Assembly: GCA_013822345.1 (NCBI GenBank)
Contig: PNKH01000006.1
Location: 1 to 64,000, forward strand
Direction of reading: 5' to 3'
DNA from: Isosphaera sp.
GTDB taxonomy: Bacteria > Planctomycetota > Planctomycetia > Gemmatales > Gemmataceae
Length of the DNA stretch: 64,000 bases
Part shown: in pieces, positions 44,444 to 53,687 of the stretch
Numbering within the stretch: position 1 is the stretch's first letter
Layout: every line of letters begins with the position of its first letter
The notes under the pieces: generated by a model
Databases searched by the model: none
Told to the model about the DNA's origin: nothing
The model's input: only the letters and a program-made list of their open reading frames with translations
Made by a program: the position numbers and the translations under genes

Positions 44444-45172
44444 ATGCGACTCCCGACCCGCGCGGCCGGCTTGGCGGCCGTCTGCGGCCTCGCCCTCGTC
44501 CCGGCCCCGGCGAACGGCGGGCCGGCGTTCCGGGCCGCCCGCGACGCCGCCGCCCGGGCGCACTCGCTGGACCACCTGAAGCAGGTCGCCCTGGCGATGC
44601 ACGACTACCACGATATCCGCATGCAATTCCCGGTAGACGTGCTGGACAAGACCGGGAAGCCGCTCCTCTCCTGGCGGGTGCTGATCCTCCCGTACATCGG
44701 GCAGGAGAACGTGTACAAGATGTTCAAGCTGGACGAGCCGTGGGACAGCCCGGCCAACATCAAGGCGTCGCGGACGGTGATCCCGACGTTCCTGTCCCCG
44801 AACGCCCCGCCCCCGGCCGGCGGCCCGGGCGCCCCGGGGATGACCCACTACCAGGGGGTCGCCGGCCCCGGGACCGCGTTCGAGCCGGGGAACCCGATCA
44901 CCTTCACCAACCTCCGCACCATCCCGGACGGGACCTCGAACACGATCCTCCTGGTCGAGCACGGGGAGGCGGTGCCGTGGGCGAAGCCGGGGGACATCCC
45001 GTACGACCCGAAGAAGCCGCTCCCGAGGTTCGGGATCCCGGGGAACGACATCCTCCTGGTCGCCCTGGCCGACGCCACCGCCCGGACGATCGACCTGAAG
45101 AAGACGAGCGAGAAGACGCTCCGCGGGGCGCTGACCCCGGCCGGGGGCGAGGTCCTCGGCAACGACTGGTGA
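44444..45172 (+). CDS. DUF1559-domain secreted protein, paralogue 3 (short)
   Basis: The ATG at 44444 gives a 242-residue protein. A signal peptide (GLAAVCGLALVPAPANG) leads almost directly into the DUF1559 domain: LKQVALAMHDYHDIRMQFPV, LILPYIGQENVYKMFKLDEP and DGTSNTILLVEHGEAVPW. The N-terminal domain of its neighbours is missing, so it is either the ancestral form or a deletion product. A longer frame would run into the palindromes upstream and is not used. Confidence 0.85.
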   Translation: MRLPTRAAGLAAVCGLALVPAPANGGPAFRAARDAAARAHSLDHLKQVALAMHDYHDIRMQFPVDVLDKTGKPLLSWRVLILPYIGQENVYKMFKLDEPWDSPANIKASRTVIPTFLSPNAPPPAGGPGAPGMTHYQGVAGPGTAFEPGNPITFTNLRTIPDGTSNTILLVEHGEAVPWAKPGDIPYDPKKPLPRFGIPGNDILLVALADATARTIDLKKTSEKTLRGALTPAGGEVLGNDW

Positions 45173-45251
45173 CCGCGGCCCGGCCGCCGGGTACACTGAC
45201 GCGAACACCCGGGCGGCCCCCGGGGGTTCTTGCCATCCCGGAGACTCTCCC

Positions 45252-47114
45252 ATGCGGCTCACGGCACACCGGCGGCGCGGCGGGCGGGCGGTGGTCTGGC
45301 TGATCGCCGGCCTGGCCCTCGGCGGGGCGGCCGGGGCCGGCACCATGTACCTCCTGGACCGCGGCAAGGCCGGCATCCCCGGCGGCCCGCGGCTGGGCGA
45401 GGCGAAGGAGCTGGCCCTGGTCCCGGCCGACGCCGCCGGGTTCGTCCACGTCCGAGCCCGGGACATCTGGAAGTCGCCGCACCTGGCCGAGTTCCGCAAG
45501 GCCGTCGACCGGGCCGGGCCGGACGCCCTCAAGTCCCTCGACGCCGGGTTCGTCCCGGCCCCGTCCACCCTCGACCGGCTCACCGTCGTCTTCTTCGGCG
45601 GGGAGCGGCGGCCGCCCGCCGGCCCGCCCGGCGGCGGGCTCCTCCCCCCGGGGTTCGACCTCCCGTTCGACGCCCCCGACATCGGGGACGCGGTCGCCGT
45701 CCTGGCGTTCGACGCCCCGTACAGCGCCGACGCGGTCCGGAGGACCTACCTGCCCGGGGTGGACGAGCCGACCGCGGTCGACGGCAAGAAGGTGTGGGTG
45801 GACCGGGCCGCCGACCTCGGGCTGTACTTCCCGTCCGACACGGTCCTGGTCCTCGGGCCGGCCGGCGGGGTGCAGCGGTTCGCCCGGGGGTCGCGGGACG
45901 GCGGGGCCGACGGGCCCCTGACCCCGGCCCTGAAGGCCGCCGCGGCCGGCGGCCGGCACCTCGTCGGCGGGCTGAACGTGAAGGCGCTCAACATCCCGGA
46001 GCCGAAGTTCGGCCCCGGGGCGGACCCGGACATCCAGTCCCTGGAGAAGGAGATCAAGGCGCTGTTGAAGGCCGAGTCGGTGGCGGTCGGGGTGGCGTTC
46101 GGCGACGAGGCGACGAAGCTGGACATCCGGGCCGGGTACAAGACGGCGGGGGAGGCGGCCGAGGCGACGGCGGCCGTCCGCGGGATCGCGGCGGTGCTGC
46201 GGAAGAAGCTGGACGGGCCGCGGGCGCAGGTGCGGGCGATGATCGACGGGCGGCCGGGGGCCCCGAGGCCGCGGCCGATCCGGGACCTGCCGGAGGCGGT
46301 GATGGGGCTGATGGGGACCGGGGCGCTGAACATCCTGGACGACTACCTGGCCGACCCGCCGGTGAAGGCCGAGGGGAACGAGCTGGTGGCGACGTTCGAG
46401 CAGACCGGCGCCGGCGGGGCGGTGGTCGGGACGGCGGCGGTCGGGGTCGGGCTGCTGCTGCCGGCGGTGCAGAAGGTGCGGGAGGCGGCCGGCCGGGTGC
46501 AGGGGAGCAACAACCTGAAGCAGATGGCCCTGGGGGTCCACAACTACCACGACACGTACATGCGGCTGCCGATCGCCGGCTACGCCGTCCTGCCCAAGCC
46601 GGTGCCCGTGCGGACGGAGGGGCCCGGCCTGAGCTGGCGGGTCCACATCCTGCCGTTCGTCGAGCAGGAGAACCTGTACCGGCAGTTCAAGCTGAACGAG
46701 CCGTGGGACAGCCCGCACAACGCCAAGCTGATCCCGCAAATGCCCAAGCTGTACGTCTGCCCGACCGCCCCGGCCGAGCCGGGGAAGACGTACTACAAGA
46801 CGTTCGTCGGGGGGAACACCCCGCTCACCCCCGGCAGCCCGTTCACCATGCTGCACACGATCCAGGACGGGACGTCGAACACGATCATGATCGTGGAGGG
46901 CGGGGCGCCGGTGGTCTGGACGAAGCCGGACGACATCCCGTTCACCCCGGGGAAGCTCGACCCCCAGGCGCTGTACCTGAACGGGAACCCGCGGGTCAAC
47001 GTGGCGCTGTTCGACGCCACCACCCGGCAGCTCGACCTGACCCGGCTCAGCCGGGAGACGCTGAACCGGGCGGTCACCCCGGCCGCCGGCGACATCCTCG
47101 GCAACGACTGGTAG
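45252..47114 (+). CDS. DUF1559-domain membrane-anchored protein, paralogue 4
   Basis: The 620-residue protein starts with a single N-terminal transmembrane helix (AVVWLIAGLALGGAAGAGTM) rather than a cleavable signal. The N-terminal domain opens ALVPADAAGFVHVRARDIW, as in paralogue 2. The C-terminal DUF1559 domain has NNLKQMALGVHNYHDTYMRL, LPFVEQENLYRQFKLNEPW and DGTSNTIMIVEGG. The anchor suggests a role at the inner membrane or crateriform surface. It is the longest of the four. Confidence 0.87.
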   Translation: MRLTAHRRRGGRAVVWLIAGLALGGAAGAGTMYLLDRGKAGIPGGPRLGEAKELALVPADAAGFVHVRARDIWKSPHLAEFRKAVDRAGPDALKSLDAGFVPAPSTLDRLTVVFFGGERRPPAGPPGGGLLPPGFDLPFDAPDIGDAVAVLAFDAPYSADAVRRTYLPGVDEPTAVDGKKVWVDRAADLGLYFPSDTVLVLGPAGGVQRFARGSRDGGADGPLTPALKAAAAGGRHLVGGLNVKALNIPEPKFGPGADPDIQSLEKEIKALLKAESVAVGVAFGDEATKLDIRAGYKTAGEAAEATAAVRGIAAVLRKKLDGPRAQVRAMIDGRPGAPRPRPIRDLPEAVMGLMGTGALNILDDYLADPPVKAEGNELVATFEQTGAGGAVVGTAAVGVGLLLPAVQKVREAAGRVQGSNNLKQMALGVHNYHDTYMRLPIAGYAVLPKPVPVRTEGPGLSWRVHILPFVEQENLYRQFKLNEPWDSPHNAKLIPQMPKLYVCPTAPAEPGKTYYKTFVGGNTPLTPGSPFTMLHTIQDGTSNTIMIVEGGAPVVWTKPDDIPFTPGKLDPQALYLNGNPRVNVALFDATTRQLDLTRLSRETLNRAVTPAAGDILGNDW

Positions 47115-47130
47115 GGCCCGTGACCCGGCC

Positions 47131-47193
47131 GTCCGAGCCGGAAGCGTGAGCGACGGCCCCCGCCGGACCGTCGCTCACGCTTCCGGCTCGGAC
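47131..47193. repeat. Palindrome between paralogue 4 and the DUF1501 gene
   Basis: Perfect 26-base arms (GTCCGAGCCGGAAGCGTGAG and complement) close a short loop. The left edge GTCCGAGCC is also found at 17149. Confidence 0.85.
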
Positions 47194-47231
47194 GGACCGT
47201 CCAATACCCACCCCGCCCCCGAGCCGCCCCC

Positions 47232-48641
47232 ATGTTCCGCCCGCTTTCCCGCCGCGAGATGCTCGCCCGCTCGGCCAACGGGTTCGGGGCGGCCGCCCTC
47301 GCCGCCCTGCTCGCCGACGACGGCCGGGCGGTCGCCCACGCCCCGCCGGCCGACCCGTTCGCCCCGAAGAAGCCGCACTTCCCGCCCACCGCCACGTCGG
47401 TCATCTTCCTCTACATGGACGGCGGGCCGAGCCAGGTCGACACGTTCGACCCGAAGCCCGCCCTCGAGAAGTGGCACGGCAAGCCGTTCCCGGCGAAGGT
47501 CGAGCCGACCCAGTTCAACAACGTCGGCACCACCCTCGCCAGCCCGTGGAAGTTCAAGCAGTACGGCCGGAGCGGGCTGCCGGTCAGCGACCTGTTCCCG
47601 CACGTCGGGGCGTGCGCCGACGACCTGGCCGTCGTCCGGTCGGTGGTGAGCAACTTCTCCGAGCACACCAACGCCAACTACTTCTTCCACAGCGGGCACG
47701 GCGCACAGGGCCGGCCGAGCATGGGGTCGTGGGCCACCTACGGCCTCGGCAGCGAGTGCCGCGACCTGCCGGGGTTCGTCGTCCTCGGCACCGGCATGGT
47801 CCCGCCCGGCGGGGTCGACTGCTTCGGCAACGGGTTCCTCCCGGCCGCGTACCAGGGGTCGGTGTTCAAGAACGGCCCCCGCCCGGTCGCCGACCTGACC
47901 CCGCCCGGCGGGGAAACGGCGAAGACCCGGGCCGCCAAGCGCGACCTGCTCCGCGCCCTCGACGCCCAGGCCCGCGAGCGGCTCGGGGCCAACGACGCCC
48001 TGGAGGCCGCGATCGCCAACTACGAGCTGTCGTTCCGGATGCAGGCGGCCGTCCCGGACCTGGCCGACCTGTCGAAGGAGAGCGAGCGGACCCGGGTGAT
48101 GTACGGCCTGGACGACCCGAAGACCGAGGTGTACGGCCGGCAGTGCCTGATCGCCCGGCGGCTGGTCGAGCGCGGGGTGCGGTTCGTCGAACTGCTCTGC
48201 CAGAACCTCGGGCACGACCGGTGGGACCAGCACCAGAACCTGAGGAAGGGGCACGACGACAACGCCCGGGCGGTCGACAAGCCGATCGCCGGGCTGCTCC
48301 AGGACCTGAAGCAGCGCGGCCTGCTCGACCGCACGCTGGTGTTCTGGGGCGGGGAGTTCGGCCGCACCCCGGTGGCCCAGGGGTCGGACGGCCGCGACCA
48401 CAACCCGTTCGGGTTCACCGTCTGGTTCGCCGGCGGCGGGGTGAAGGGCGGCACCGCCTACGGCGAGACGGACGAGTTCGGGTACCACGCGATCAAGGAC
48501 AAGGTCGAGGTGCACGACCTGCACGCGACGGTGCTCCACCTGCTCGGGTTCGACCACACCAGGCTGACGTTCCGGTTCGGCGGCCGCGACATGCGGCTGA
48601 CCGACGTGCACGGCGAGGTGGTGAAGGGCATCGTGGCGTGA
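47232..48641 (+). CDS. DUF1501 protein with Tat signal
   Basis: The 469-residue protein starts with a twin-arginine signal (SRREMLARSANGFGAAALAA). The DUF1501 core follows: VIFLYMDGGPSQVDTFDPKP, YFFHSGHGAQGRPSMGSW, RCLIARRLVERGVRFVEL-like strands, VFWGGEFGRTPVAQGSDGRD and DLHATVLHLLGFDHTRLTFR. The fold is related to sulfatases and alkaline phosphatases. In planctomycetes these genes are usually next to a PSCyt/DUF1549/DUF1553 partner, which is absent here. It is probably exported folded across the inner membrane. Confidence 0.9.
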   Translation: MFRPLSRREMLARSANGFGAAALAALLADDGRAVAHAPPADPFAPKKPHFPPTATSVIFLYMDGGPSQVDTFDPKPALEKWHGKPFPAKVEPTQFNNVGTTLASPWKFKQYGRSGLPVSDLFPHVGACADDLAVVRSVVSNFSEHTNANYFFHSGHGAQGRPSMGSWATYGLGSECRDLPGFVVLGTGMVPPGGVDCFGNGFLPAAYQGSVFKNGPRPVADLTPPGGETAKTRAAKRDLLRALDAQARERLGANDALEAAIANYELSFRMQAAVPDLADLSKESERTRVMYGLDDPKTEVYGRQCLIARRLVERGVRFVELLCQNLGHDRWDQHQNLRKGHDDNARAVDKPIAGLLQDLKQRGLLDRTLVFWGGEFGRTPVAQGSDGRDHNPFGFTVWFAGGGVKGGTAYGETDEFGYHAIKDKVEVHDLHATVLHLLGFDHTRLTFRFGGRDMRLTDVHGEVVKGIVA

Positions 48642-48642
48642 C

Positions 48643-48720
48643 CCCCCGGTTAGCGACGCGTCGCCGACGCGTTCCGCGCCGCATCGCGGACGCGTCTGCG
48701 ACGCGTCGCTAACCGGGGGT
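48643..48720. terminator. Palindrome between convergent genes
   Basis: CCCCGGTTAGCGACGCGTCG and complement form a long stem that fills the space between the DUF1501 stop and the stop of the TIGR03000 gene, touching both. This is a bidirectional terminator by position. Confidence 0.7.
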
Positions 48721-49529
48721 CACTTCCCCGCCGCCACCTCCGGCGCGGTGAAGTCGACCCGCACCACCTCCCCGGGGGTGCCGGTCGCCCACCGCCGCGC
48801 CTCCCGCACCGCCCCGCCCTCCACCCACCGGGCCGTCACCTCGTACCGGAACTCCTTCCCCGCCTCCAGCACCGGCGACTCGAACACCCGGTCCGTCCCG
48901 GTCTGGGCCGTCCGCACCCCGTCCACGAACACCTCCGCGGCCGGCTGCGGCACCCGCACCGACAGCACCAGGCACCCGCCCGGGGCCGCCGGCGCCGCGG
49001 CCGCCGGGAACGGCGGCCGGCCCACCCCCTCCGGGGTCGGCCAGACGTTCACGGTCAGCGGCCGCGGCCGCGGGGACGCGGCGTAGATCCCGACCCACCC
49101 GAACGGCAGGCCCGGGGCCGGGAAGTCGTAGTACCGCCGGACCAGGTCGGAGTTCCCGAACACCCCGGGGACCGGGCCGTACGTCGGCACCGGCGGGCCG
49201 TACAGGCTCAGCCCGTTCGACCAGAACTGCCCGACCCGACCGCCGAACCCGAACAGGAACGGGTACCCGAGCGGATACCCGACGTACGGCCCGCCGGCCA
49301 GCCCGTAGTACCCCCACGGGGCGGCCACCCGCGGCCCGTACGGCCACCCGGAGTGGTAGAACCCCGGGCCGTAGGCCGGGCCTGCGAACGCCCCGACCTC
49401 GGCCCGCGGCCCGGTCAGCACGGTCCCGCCGCCGAACGGGCTGGGGTACGGCGGGTAGTCCTGGGCGGACCCGGCGGAAGGGAGGAGCAGGGCGGCGGAC
49501 AGGGCGAGCGACCGGACACGGTGCGGCAC
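48720..49529 (-). CDS. TIGR03000-domain secreted protein
   Basis: GTG at 49529 gives a 269-residue protein with a signal peptide (VRSLALSAALLLPSAGSAQ). A Gly/Tyr/Pro-rich segment follows, with GYYGLAGGPYVGYPLGYP. A C-terminal beta domain of TIGR03000 type closes the protein: VPQPAAEVFVDGVRTAQTGT, RVFESPVLEAGKEFRYEVTA. This domain is nearly restricted to planctomycetes and is thought to be an extracellular module. The start has only a weak GGGG ribosome site. Confidence 0.8.
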   Translation of the reverse strand: MPHRVRSLALSAALLLPSAGSAQDYPPYPSPFGGGTVLTGPRAEVGAFAGPAYGPGFYHSGWPYGPRVAAPWGYYGLAGGPYVGYPLGYPFLFGFGGRVGQFWSNGLSLYGPPVPTYGPVPGVFGNSDLVRRYYDFPAPGLPFGWVGIYAASPRPRPLTVNVWPTPEGVGRPPFPAAAAPAAPGGCLVLSVRVPQPAAEVFVDGVRTAQTGTDRVFESPVLEAGKEFRYEVTARWVEGGAVREARRWATGTPGEVVRVDFTAPEVAAGK

Positions 49530-49635
49530 GGCGACCCCGCGGCGACGGGTGAGGGTGGTCCCGTCAATGAGTCGGCCCGCCGGGCGGGTCGACTCGCCGG
49601 GCGGGCCGCGGGTTCGGGCGGGGAGAAGGCCGGGG

Positions 49636-52600
49636 TCACGGCGCCGGCGACACAACCGGGATCACCCCGCGGACCGCCCCGACCCGGCCGTCGAGGGTGT
49701 GCCCGGCGACGATCACCTGGTACCCGCCGGGGGCGTTGCCGAGGTGGAACCGGAGCGTCGCCTTGCCGTCGGCCGGGAGGACGACCACCGGCTGCCACAG
49801 GACGGTGTCGCCGGGGTCGGCCGCCCGGCCGTCGGCCCCGGGCCGCGGGGCGGCGTACTCGCGGACGACCAGCGGCGGCACCTCGGGGACGGCGTTCTGG
49901 ACGCGGAAGAAGGCCGCCGCCTCGGGCGACGGGCGGTCGAACGGGGCCGGGGGCGGCGCCGCGGCGGCCACCCCGCCCCGCGCCAGCGCGGTCGCCATCT
50001 GGCTGCGGACCACGTTCGCCTTGTCGGCCGCGTAGCTCTTCGCCTGGTCCATCGCCCGCAGCAGCTCGACGGCCTTGGACTCCGCCCGGGCGTCGCCCCG
50101 GGCCAGGAGGGCTTCCGGCCCCTTCCGGTCGCCCGCCGCCCGGTCCGTCTCGGGCCGGGCCAGCAGGTCGGTCGGGATCTCCGACCGGCGGTGCGGCTCC
50201 CACCCGTACCCGCCGGGGAACTTCCCCCCGAACCCGGCGTCACCACCCTTTTTCCCGAGCCCGGGTGCGCCCGGGGGCCACGGCGGCGGCCGGACCTCCT
50301 TCTTCTCGCCCCGGCCCGGGACGATGTCCGGCGGGCCGCCGAAGTTGTTGTCCCGCCCCTTGCCGGTGGCGAGGGCCATTTCGACCGCGCCCGCCGGCGG
50401 CGGGACGACCGGCGCGGCGCGGCCGATCCGCGGCTCGGGGGCGACCGCGGCCCCGGCGGCCGGGGCCGCCTCCGGCGCCGCCACCCGGGCCGTGTCGCCG
50501 TCCGGGCGGGCGGCCTGGAGCCGGTCGGCCGTCCCCAGGGCGGCGACCAGGAAGGCGGCGAGCCCGGCCGCCCCGACGGTGCCGGCCCCGAGCGGGAACC
50601 GGGCGACCGGCCGGGCCACGGCCAGCCCGGCGAGCAGCCCGGCGAGCCCGGCCAGCCCGCCGACCGCGTACCACCCGGACGCCCGGAACCGGGCCACCGG
50701 CTCCGCCGCCGCGGCGGCCTCGACCGCCGCCGCGGCCGCGGCCGCGGCCGCCCGGTCCGCCGCCGCCCGCGGGGCGGACACGTCCCCGGGGCCGGCCGCC
50801 TTGGCGAGGTCGGCCTCGGCCTTCGCCGCCTGGTACGCCGCCGCCGCCGCGAGGTACTTCGGCAGGTGCTCGCCCCGCAGCCGCTCCTGCTCCCGCGCCC
50901 ACCCCGGCTCCGCCCACGCCAGCCGCTGGCCGTTCTCCAGCGCGAGGTTCGCCCGCTCCGGCGTGGCGACCACCGGGTTCCGGGCGAACCCCTCCGGGGT
51001 CTGCTCCGCGAACCGCCGCCACCCCTGGGTGGCCAGCACCAGGTCGAGCGCCTCCGCCGCCTTCGGGTGGTCGGTCAGGAGGAAGTCGGCGTGCTCCAGC
51101 GCGTCCGGGGTGCTCACCTCCCCGGCCAGCAGGAAGTGGGTGGTCGGCAGCCGGTCGGTGCCCCCGGGGGCGTCCGCCGTGTTCACCACCCCGGCGTACA
51201 CCACCGCCGGGGTCGGGCTCCCCTTCTCGTCGGCCGCGGCGATGCCGAGCTCGACGGCCGCCCCCGGGGCGAACCCCGCCCCGGACTTCGCCCCGGTCGC
51301 GGTGTAGCTCAGGTTCAGCGTCTCGCCCGGCTTCCGGAACACCAGCCGCTCGGCGACCGGCTTCAGGTCCGCCGCCGGCTTCCCCGCACCCTCCTCCGGC
51401 TCCTCGAACACGGTCACCCGGACGACCCCGCCGCGCGGGTCGGTCCCGGCCATCAGCCGGACCTCGGTCAGCTGCCCGGCCGCGGCCGCCACCCGCCGGG
51501 TGTCGGACAGCCGGCCGCGGGTGTACGCCCCGACGACCAGGTTGCGGTCCTGCCCGACCGACCGGAGGTGGACCCGGACCGGCTGCCCCGGGGCGGTGAC
51601 CGGGTCCGGCACGGTGATCACCACCCCGTCGATCTTCACCTCCGGGAGCGGATACCCGGTCCGAACGGCGGCGGCCGCGGCCCCGGCGGCGGCCGCCGGG
51701 GCGGACGGGAACCGGCCGTCGGCGGACGCCAGCTTCAGCCACGCCGGGGCGCCGAGTTCCGGGGTGAAGGTGAAGGCCGCGATCCCCCGGTTCGCCCCGG
51801 GCGCCGCCGGGTCGGTCGGGGACTCGACCCGGGCCAACTCCCGCCGCCCGTCGGTCACCACCCCGCGGACGTCGACCGGGTGCCCGGCCGGGGTGGTGGC
51901 CCGGACGTACACCCGGCACGGCACCCCGGCCACCAGGTCCCCGCCCTCGGGGAAGAACTCGACCACGACGCTCCGGCCGACGACCGGGACCGGGGCCGCC
52001 ACCGCCTCCTCGACCACCCGCTTGCCGCTCGCCGCCCGGAACGTGGCCATCACCCGGACGTCCGCCTTGTCCAGGTCGGCCGGCAGGGTGAACCGGAACA
52101 CCGCCTTCCCGTCCGCCCCGGTGACCGGATCGCCGACCGGGGACACGGCGAGGACCCGGCCGTCGGCCACGGCCACCGCCGCCACCTCGGCCCCGGCGAC
52201 CGGGTCGTCCCCGAGCCGGAGCCGGGCCCGGGCCTCGACCGTGTCCCCGGGGGCGTACGACGCGGCCCCGTACACCAACTCCTTGCGGAACGCCTCGGCC
52301 GCCCCGGACCGGACCTTCACCGTCCGGGTGACCGGGACCGGGACGGCCGGCTGGGCCCCGGGCCGCGGCTGCTCCCGGAGGACGAGGGTGTAGTCCCCGT
52401 CGGGGGCGTCGGGCGGCAGGGCGAACGCCCCGCACCCGACCCCGCGGACCGGGCCCCCGCCCGGCCCGGGGACCGGCTCGACCCCCCCGCCGCCGACCCG
52501 CACCAGGTCGGTCGACCCGGCGACGGCCGGGACCGCCCGGACCGGGTGCCCGCCGGGGCCGCGGAGCTCGAACTGGAGCACCTGCTCCCGGGCCGGCGGG

Positions 52601-53634
52601 GTGAGGGTGACCCGGTCCAGGGTGAGGGACCGGAAGTACACCGTCTCGCCGGGCCGGTAGGCCGCCTTGTCGGTGGTCAGGGCGGTGGCGTACACCGGGC
52701 CGAGGAGCCGGACCCGGTCCGGCAGGTCGAACTTCTCCCCGGTCACCCGGTCCTCCCGGGTGACGACCAGGTACAGCTCCGACTCCGGGGTGAGCTTGCC
52801 CCACGCGGCCGCCGGCAGGCGGACGGTGTGCTCCCGGGCCCGGCCCGGGTCGATCGGCTGGGAGTGGACGACGGCGTCGGTCTGGTCCCGGACCTCGGCC
52901 AGCAGCCGGCCGGGCGGGGCCGCCCCGGGGTCGCGGACGACCAGCAGGAACTCGTTCGGGGCCCCGGGCTGGACGGCGGCCGGCTTCCGCACCTCCCAGG
53001 TCACCCGCCGGGCCTCGAGGGCCTGGAGGGCGGCCTTCTCCTCGTCCACCCACCGGGCGAGGACCCCGTCGTGCTGCTGCTGGGCGGCGAGGAGCTTGAA
53101 CTGGGCGTCGGCCAGCGGGCGACCGGCCTCGGCGGTGGCGGAGTCGAGGGCGAGGCGGGCCTGGTCCGACCGGGCGGCGGTGTCGGCGGCGGCGGCCCGC
53201 GCGGCCTCGGCCCGGCTCAGCAGGTCGCGGACCGGGAGGACGGTGCCGGGGACGGCGACGAGGACGGCGGCGGCGACGGCCCACGGGAGCCACCGGGCGA
53301 CGGCGGCCGACCGGCCGCCCGGCGCGGGGCGGCGGGCGGGCTCGGCGGCCCGGTCGCCGGGCGCCGGGAACGGGACGACGGCCGCCCGGCGGGCCGGGGC
53401 GGCGGGGGCGGGGGCGGTCTTGGGCCGGGCGGCCGGGGCCTCGAACCGGACGGCCGGGAAGGTGCCGCGGGCGGCGGCGGCGATCAGCCCCTGGACGCGG
53501 GCGGCCTCGTCCCGGGCGGCGGCGCACGCCGGGCAACCGGCGAGGTGCGCGGCGACGGCGGCCTCTTCGGGGGCGTCGAGCAGCCCGTAGAGGTGGTCGG
53601 GGATCAGGGGCCGGCAGGCGTCGCACGACGGCAT
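49636..53634 (-). CDS. Anti-sigma zinc finger fused to MG2/alpha-2-macroglobulin-like protein
   Basis: The ATG at 53634 gives 1332 residues. The N-terminus is an anti-sigma zinc finger with H30-x3-C34-x2-C37. A single membrane helix follows (about 114-135, LPWAVAAAVLVAVPGTVLPV). The large exterior has MG2-type domains (DKAAYRPGETVYFRSLTLD, SYAPGDTVEARARLRLGDDP, VVVEFFPEGGDLVAGVPCRV) and a conserved DLVLATQGWRRF. Two more hydrophobic stretches lie around residues 980-1035. It follows the ECF sigma gene by 53 bases, so it is its probable membrane regulator. A fused sensor of envelope state is inferred. Confidence 0.82.
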   Translation of the reverse strand: MPSCDACRPLIPDHLYGLLDAPEEAAVAAHLAGCPACAAARDEAARVQGLIAAAARGTFPAVRFEAPAARPKTAPAPAAPARRAAVVPFPAPGDRAAEPARRPAPGGRSAAVARWLPWAVAAAVLVAVPGTVLPVRDLLSRAEAARAAAADTAARSDQARLALDSATAEAGRPLADAQFKLLAAQQQHDGVLARWVDEEKAALQALEARRVTWEVRKPAAVQPGAPNEFLLVVRDPGAAPPGRLLAEVRDQTDAVVHSQPIDPGRAREHTVRLPAAAWGKLTPESELYLVVTREDRVTGEKFDLPDRVRLLGPVYATALTTDKAAYRPGETVYFRSLTLDRVTLTPPAREQVLQFELRGPGGHPVRAVPAVAGSTDLVRVGGGGVEPVPGPGGGPVRGVGCGAFALPPDAPDGDYTLVLREQPRPGAQPAVPVPVTRTVKVRSGAAEAFRKELVYGAASYAPGDTVEARARLRLGDDPVAGAEVAAVAVADGRVLAVSPVGDPVTGADGKAVFRFTLPADLDKADVRVMATFRAASGKRVVEEAVAAPVPVVGRSVVVEFFPEGGDLVAGVPCRVYVRATTPAGHPVDVRGVVTDGRRELARVESPTDPAAPGANRGIAAFTFTPELGAPAWLKLASADGRFPSAPAAAAGAAAAAVRTGYPLPEVKIDGVVITVPDPVTAPGQPVRVHLRSVGQDRNLVVGAYTRGRLSDTRRVAAAAGQLTEVRLMAGTDPRGGVVRVTVFEEPEEGAGKPAADLKPVAERLVFRKPGETLNLSYTATGAKSGAGFAPGAAVELGIAAADEKGSPTPAVVYAGVVNTADAPGGTDRLPTTHFLLAGEVSTPDALEHADFLLTDHPKAAEALDLVLATQGWRRFAEQTPEGFARNPVVATPERANLALENGQRLAWAEPGWAREQERLRGEHLPKYLAAAAAYQAAKAEADLAKAAGPGDVSAPRAAADRAAAAAAAAAVEAAAAAEPVARFRASGWYAVGGLAGLAGLLAGLAVARPVARFPLGAGTVGAAGLAAFLVAALGTADRLQAARPDGDTARVAAPEAAPAAGAAVAPEPRIGRAAPVVPPPAGAVEMALATGKGRDNNFGGPPDIVPGRGEKKEVRPPPWPPGAPGLGKKGGDAGFGGKFPGGYGWEPHRRSEIPTDLLARPETDRAAGDRKGPEALLARGDARAESKAVELLRAMDQAKSYAADKANVVRSQMATALARGGVAAAAPPPAPFDRPSPEAAAFFRVQNAVPEVPPLVVREYAAPRPGADGRAADPGDTVLWQPVVVLPADGKATLRFHLGNAPGGYQVIVAGHTLDGRVGAVRGVIPVVSPAP

Positions 53635-53687
53635 GGCACTTCTCTCCCCGGCGGCCGGGGTTCGCACGGCGGCACGCGGTGCGTGCC

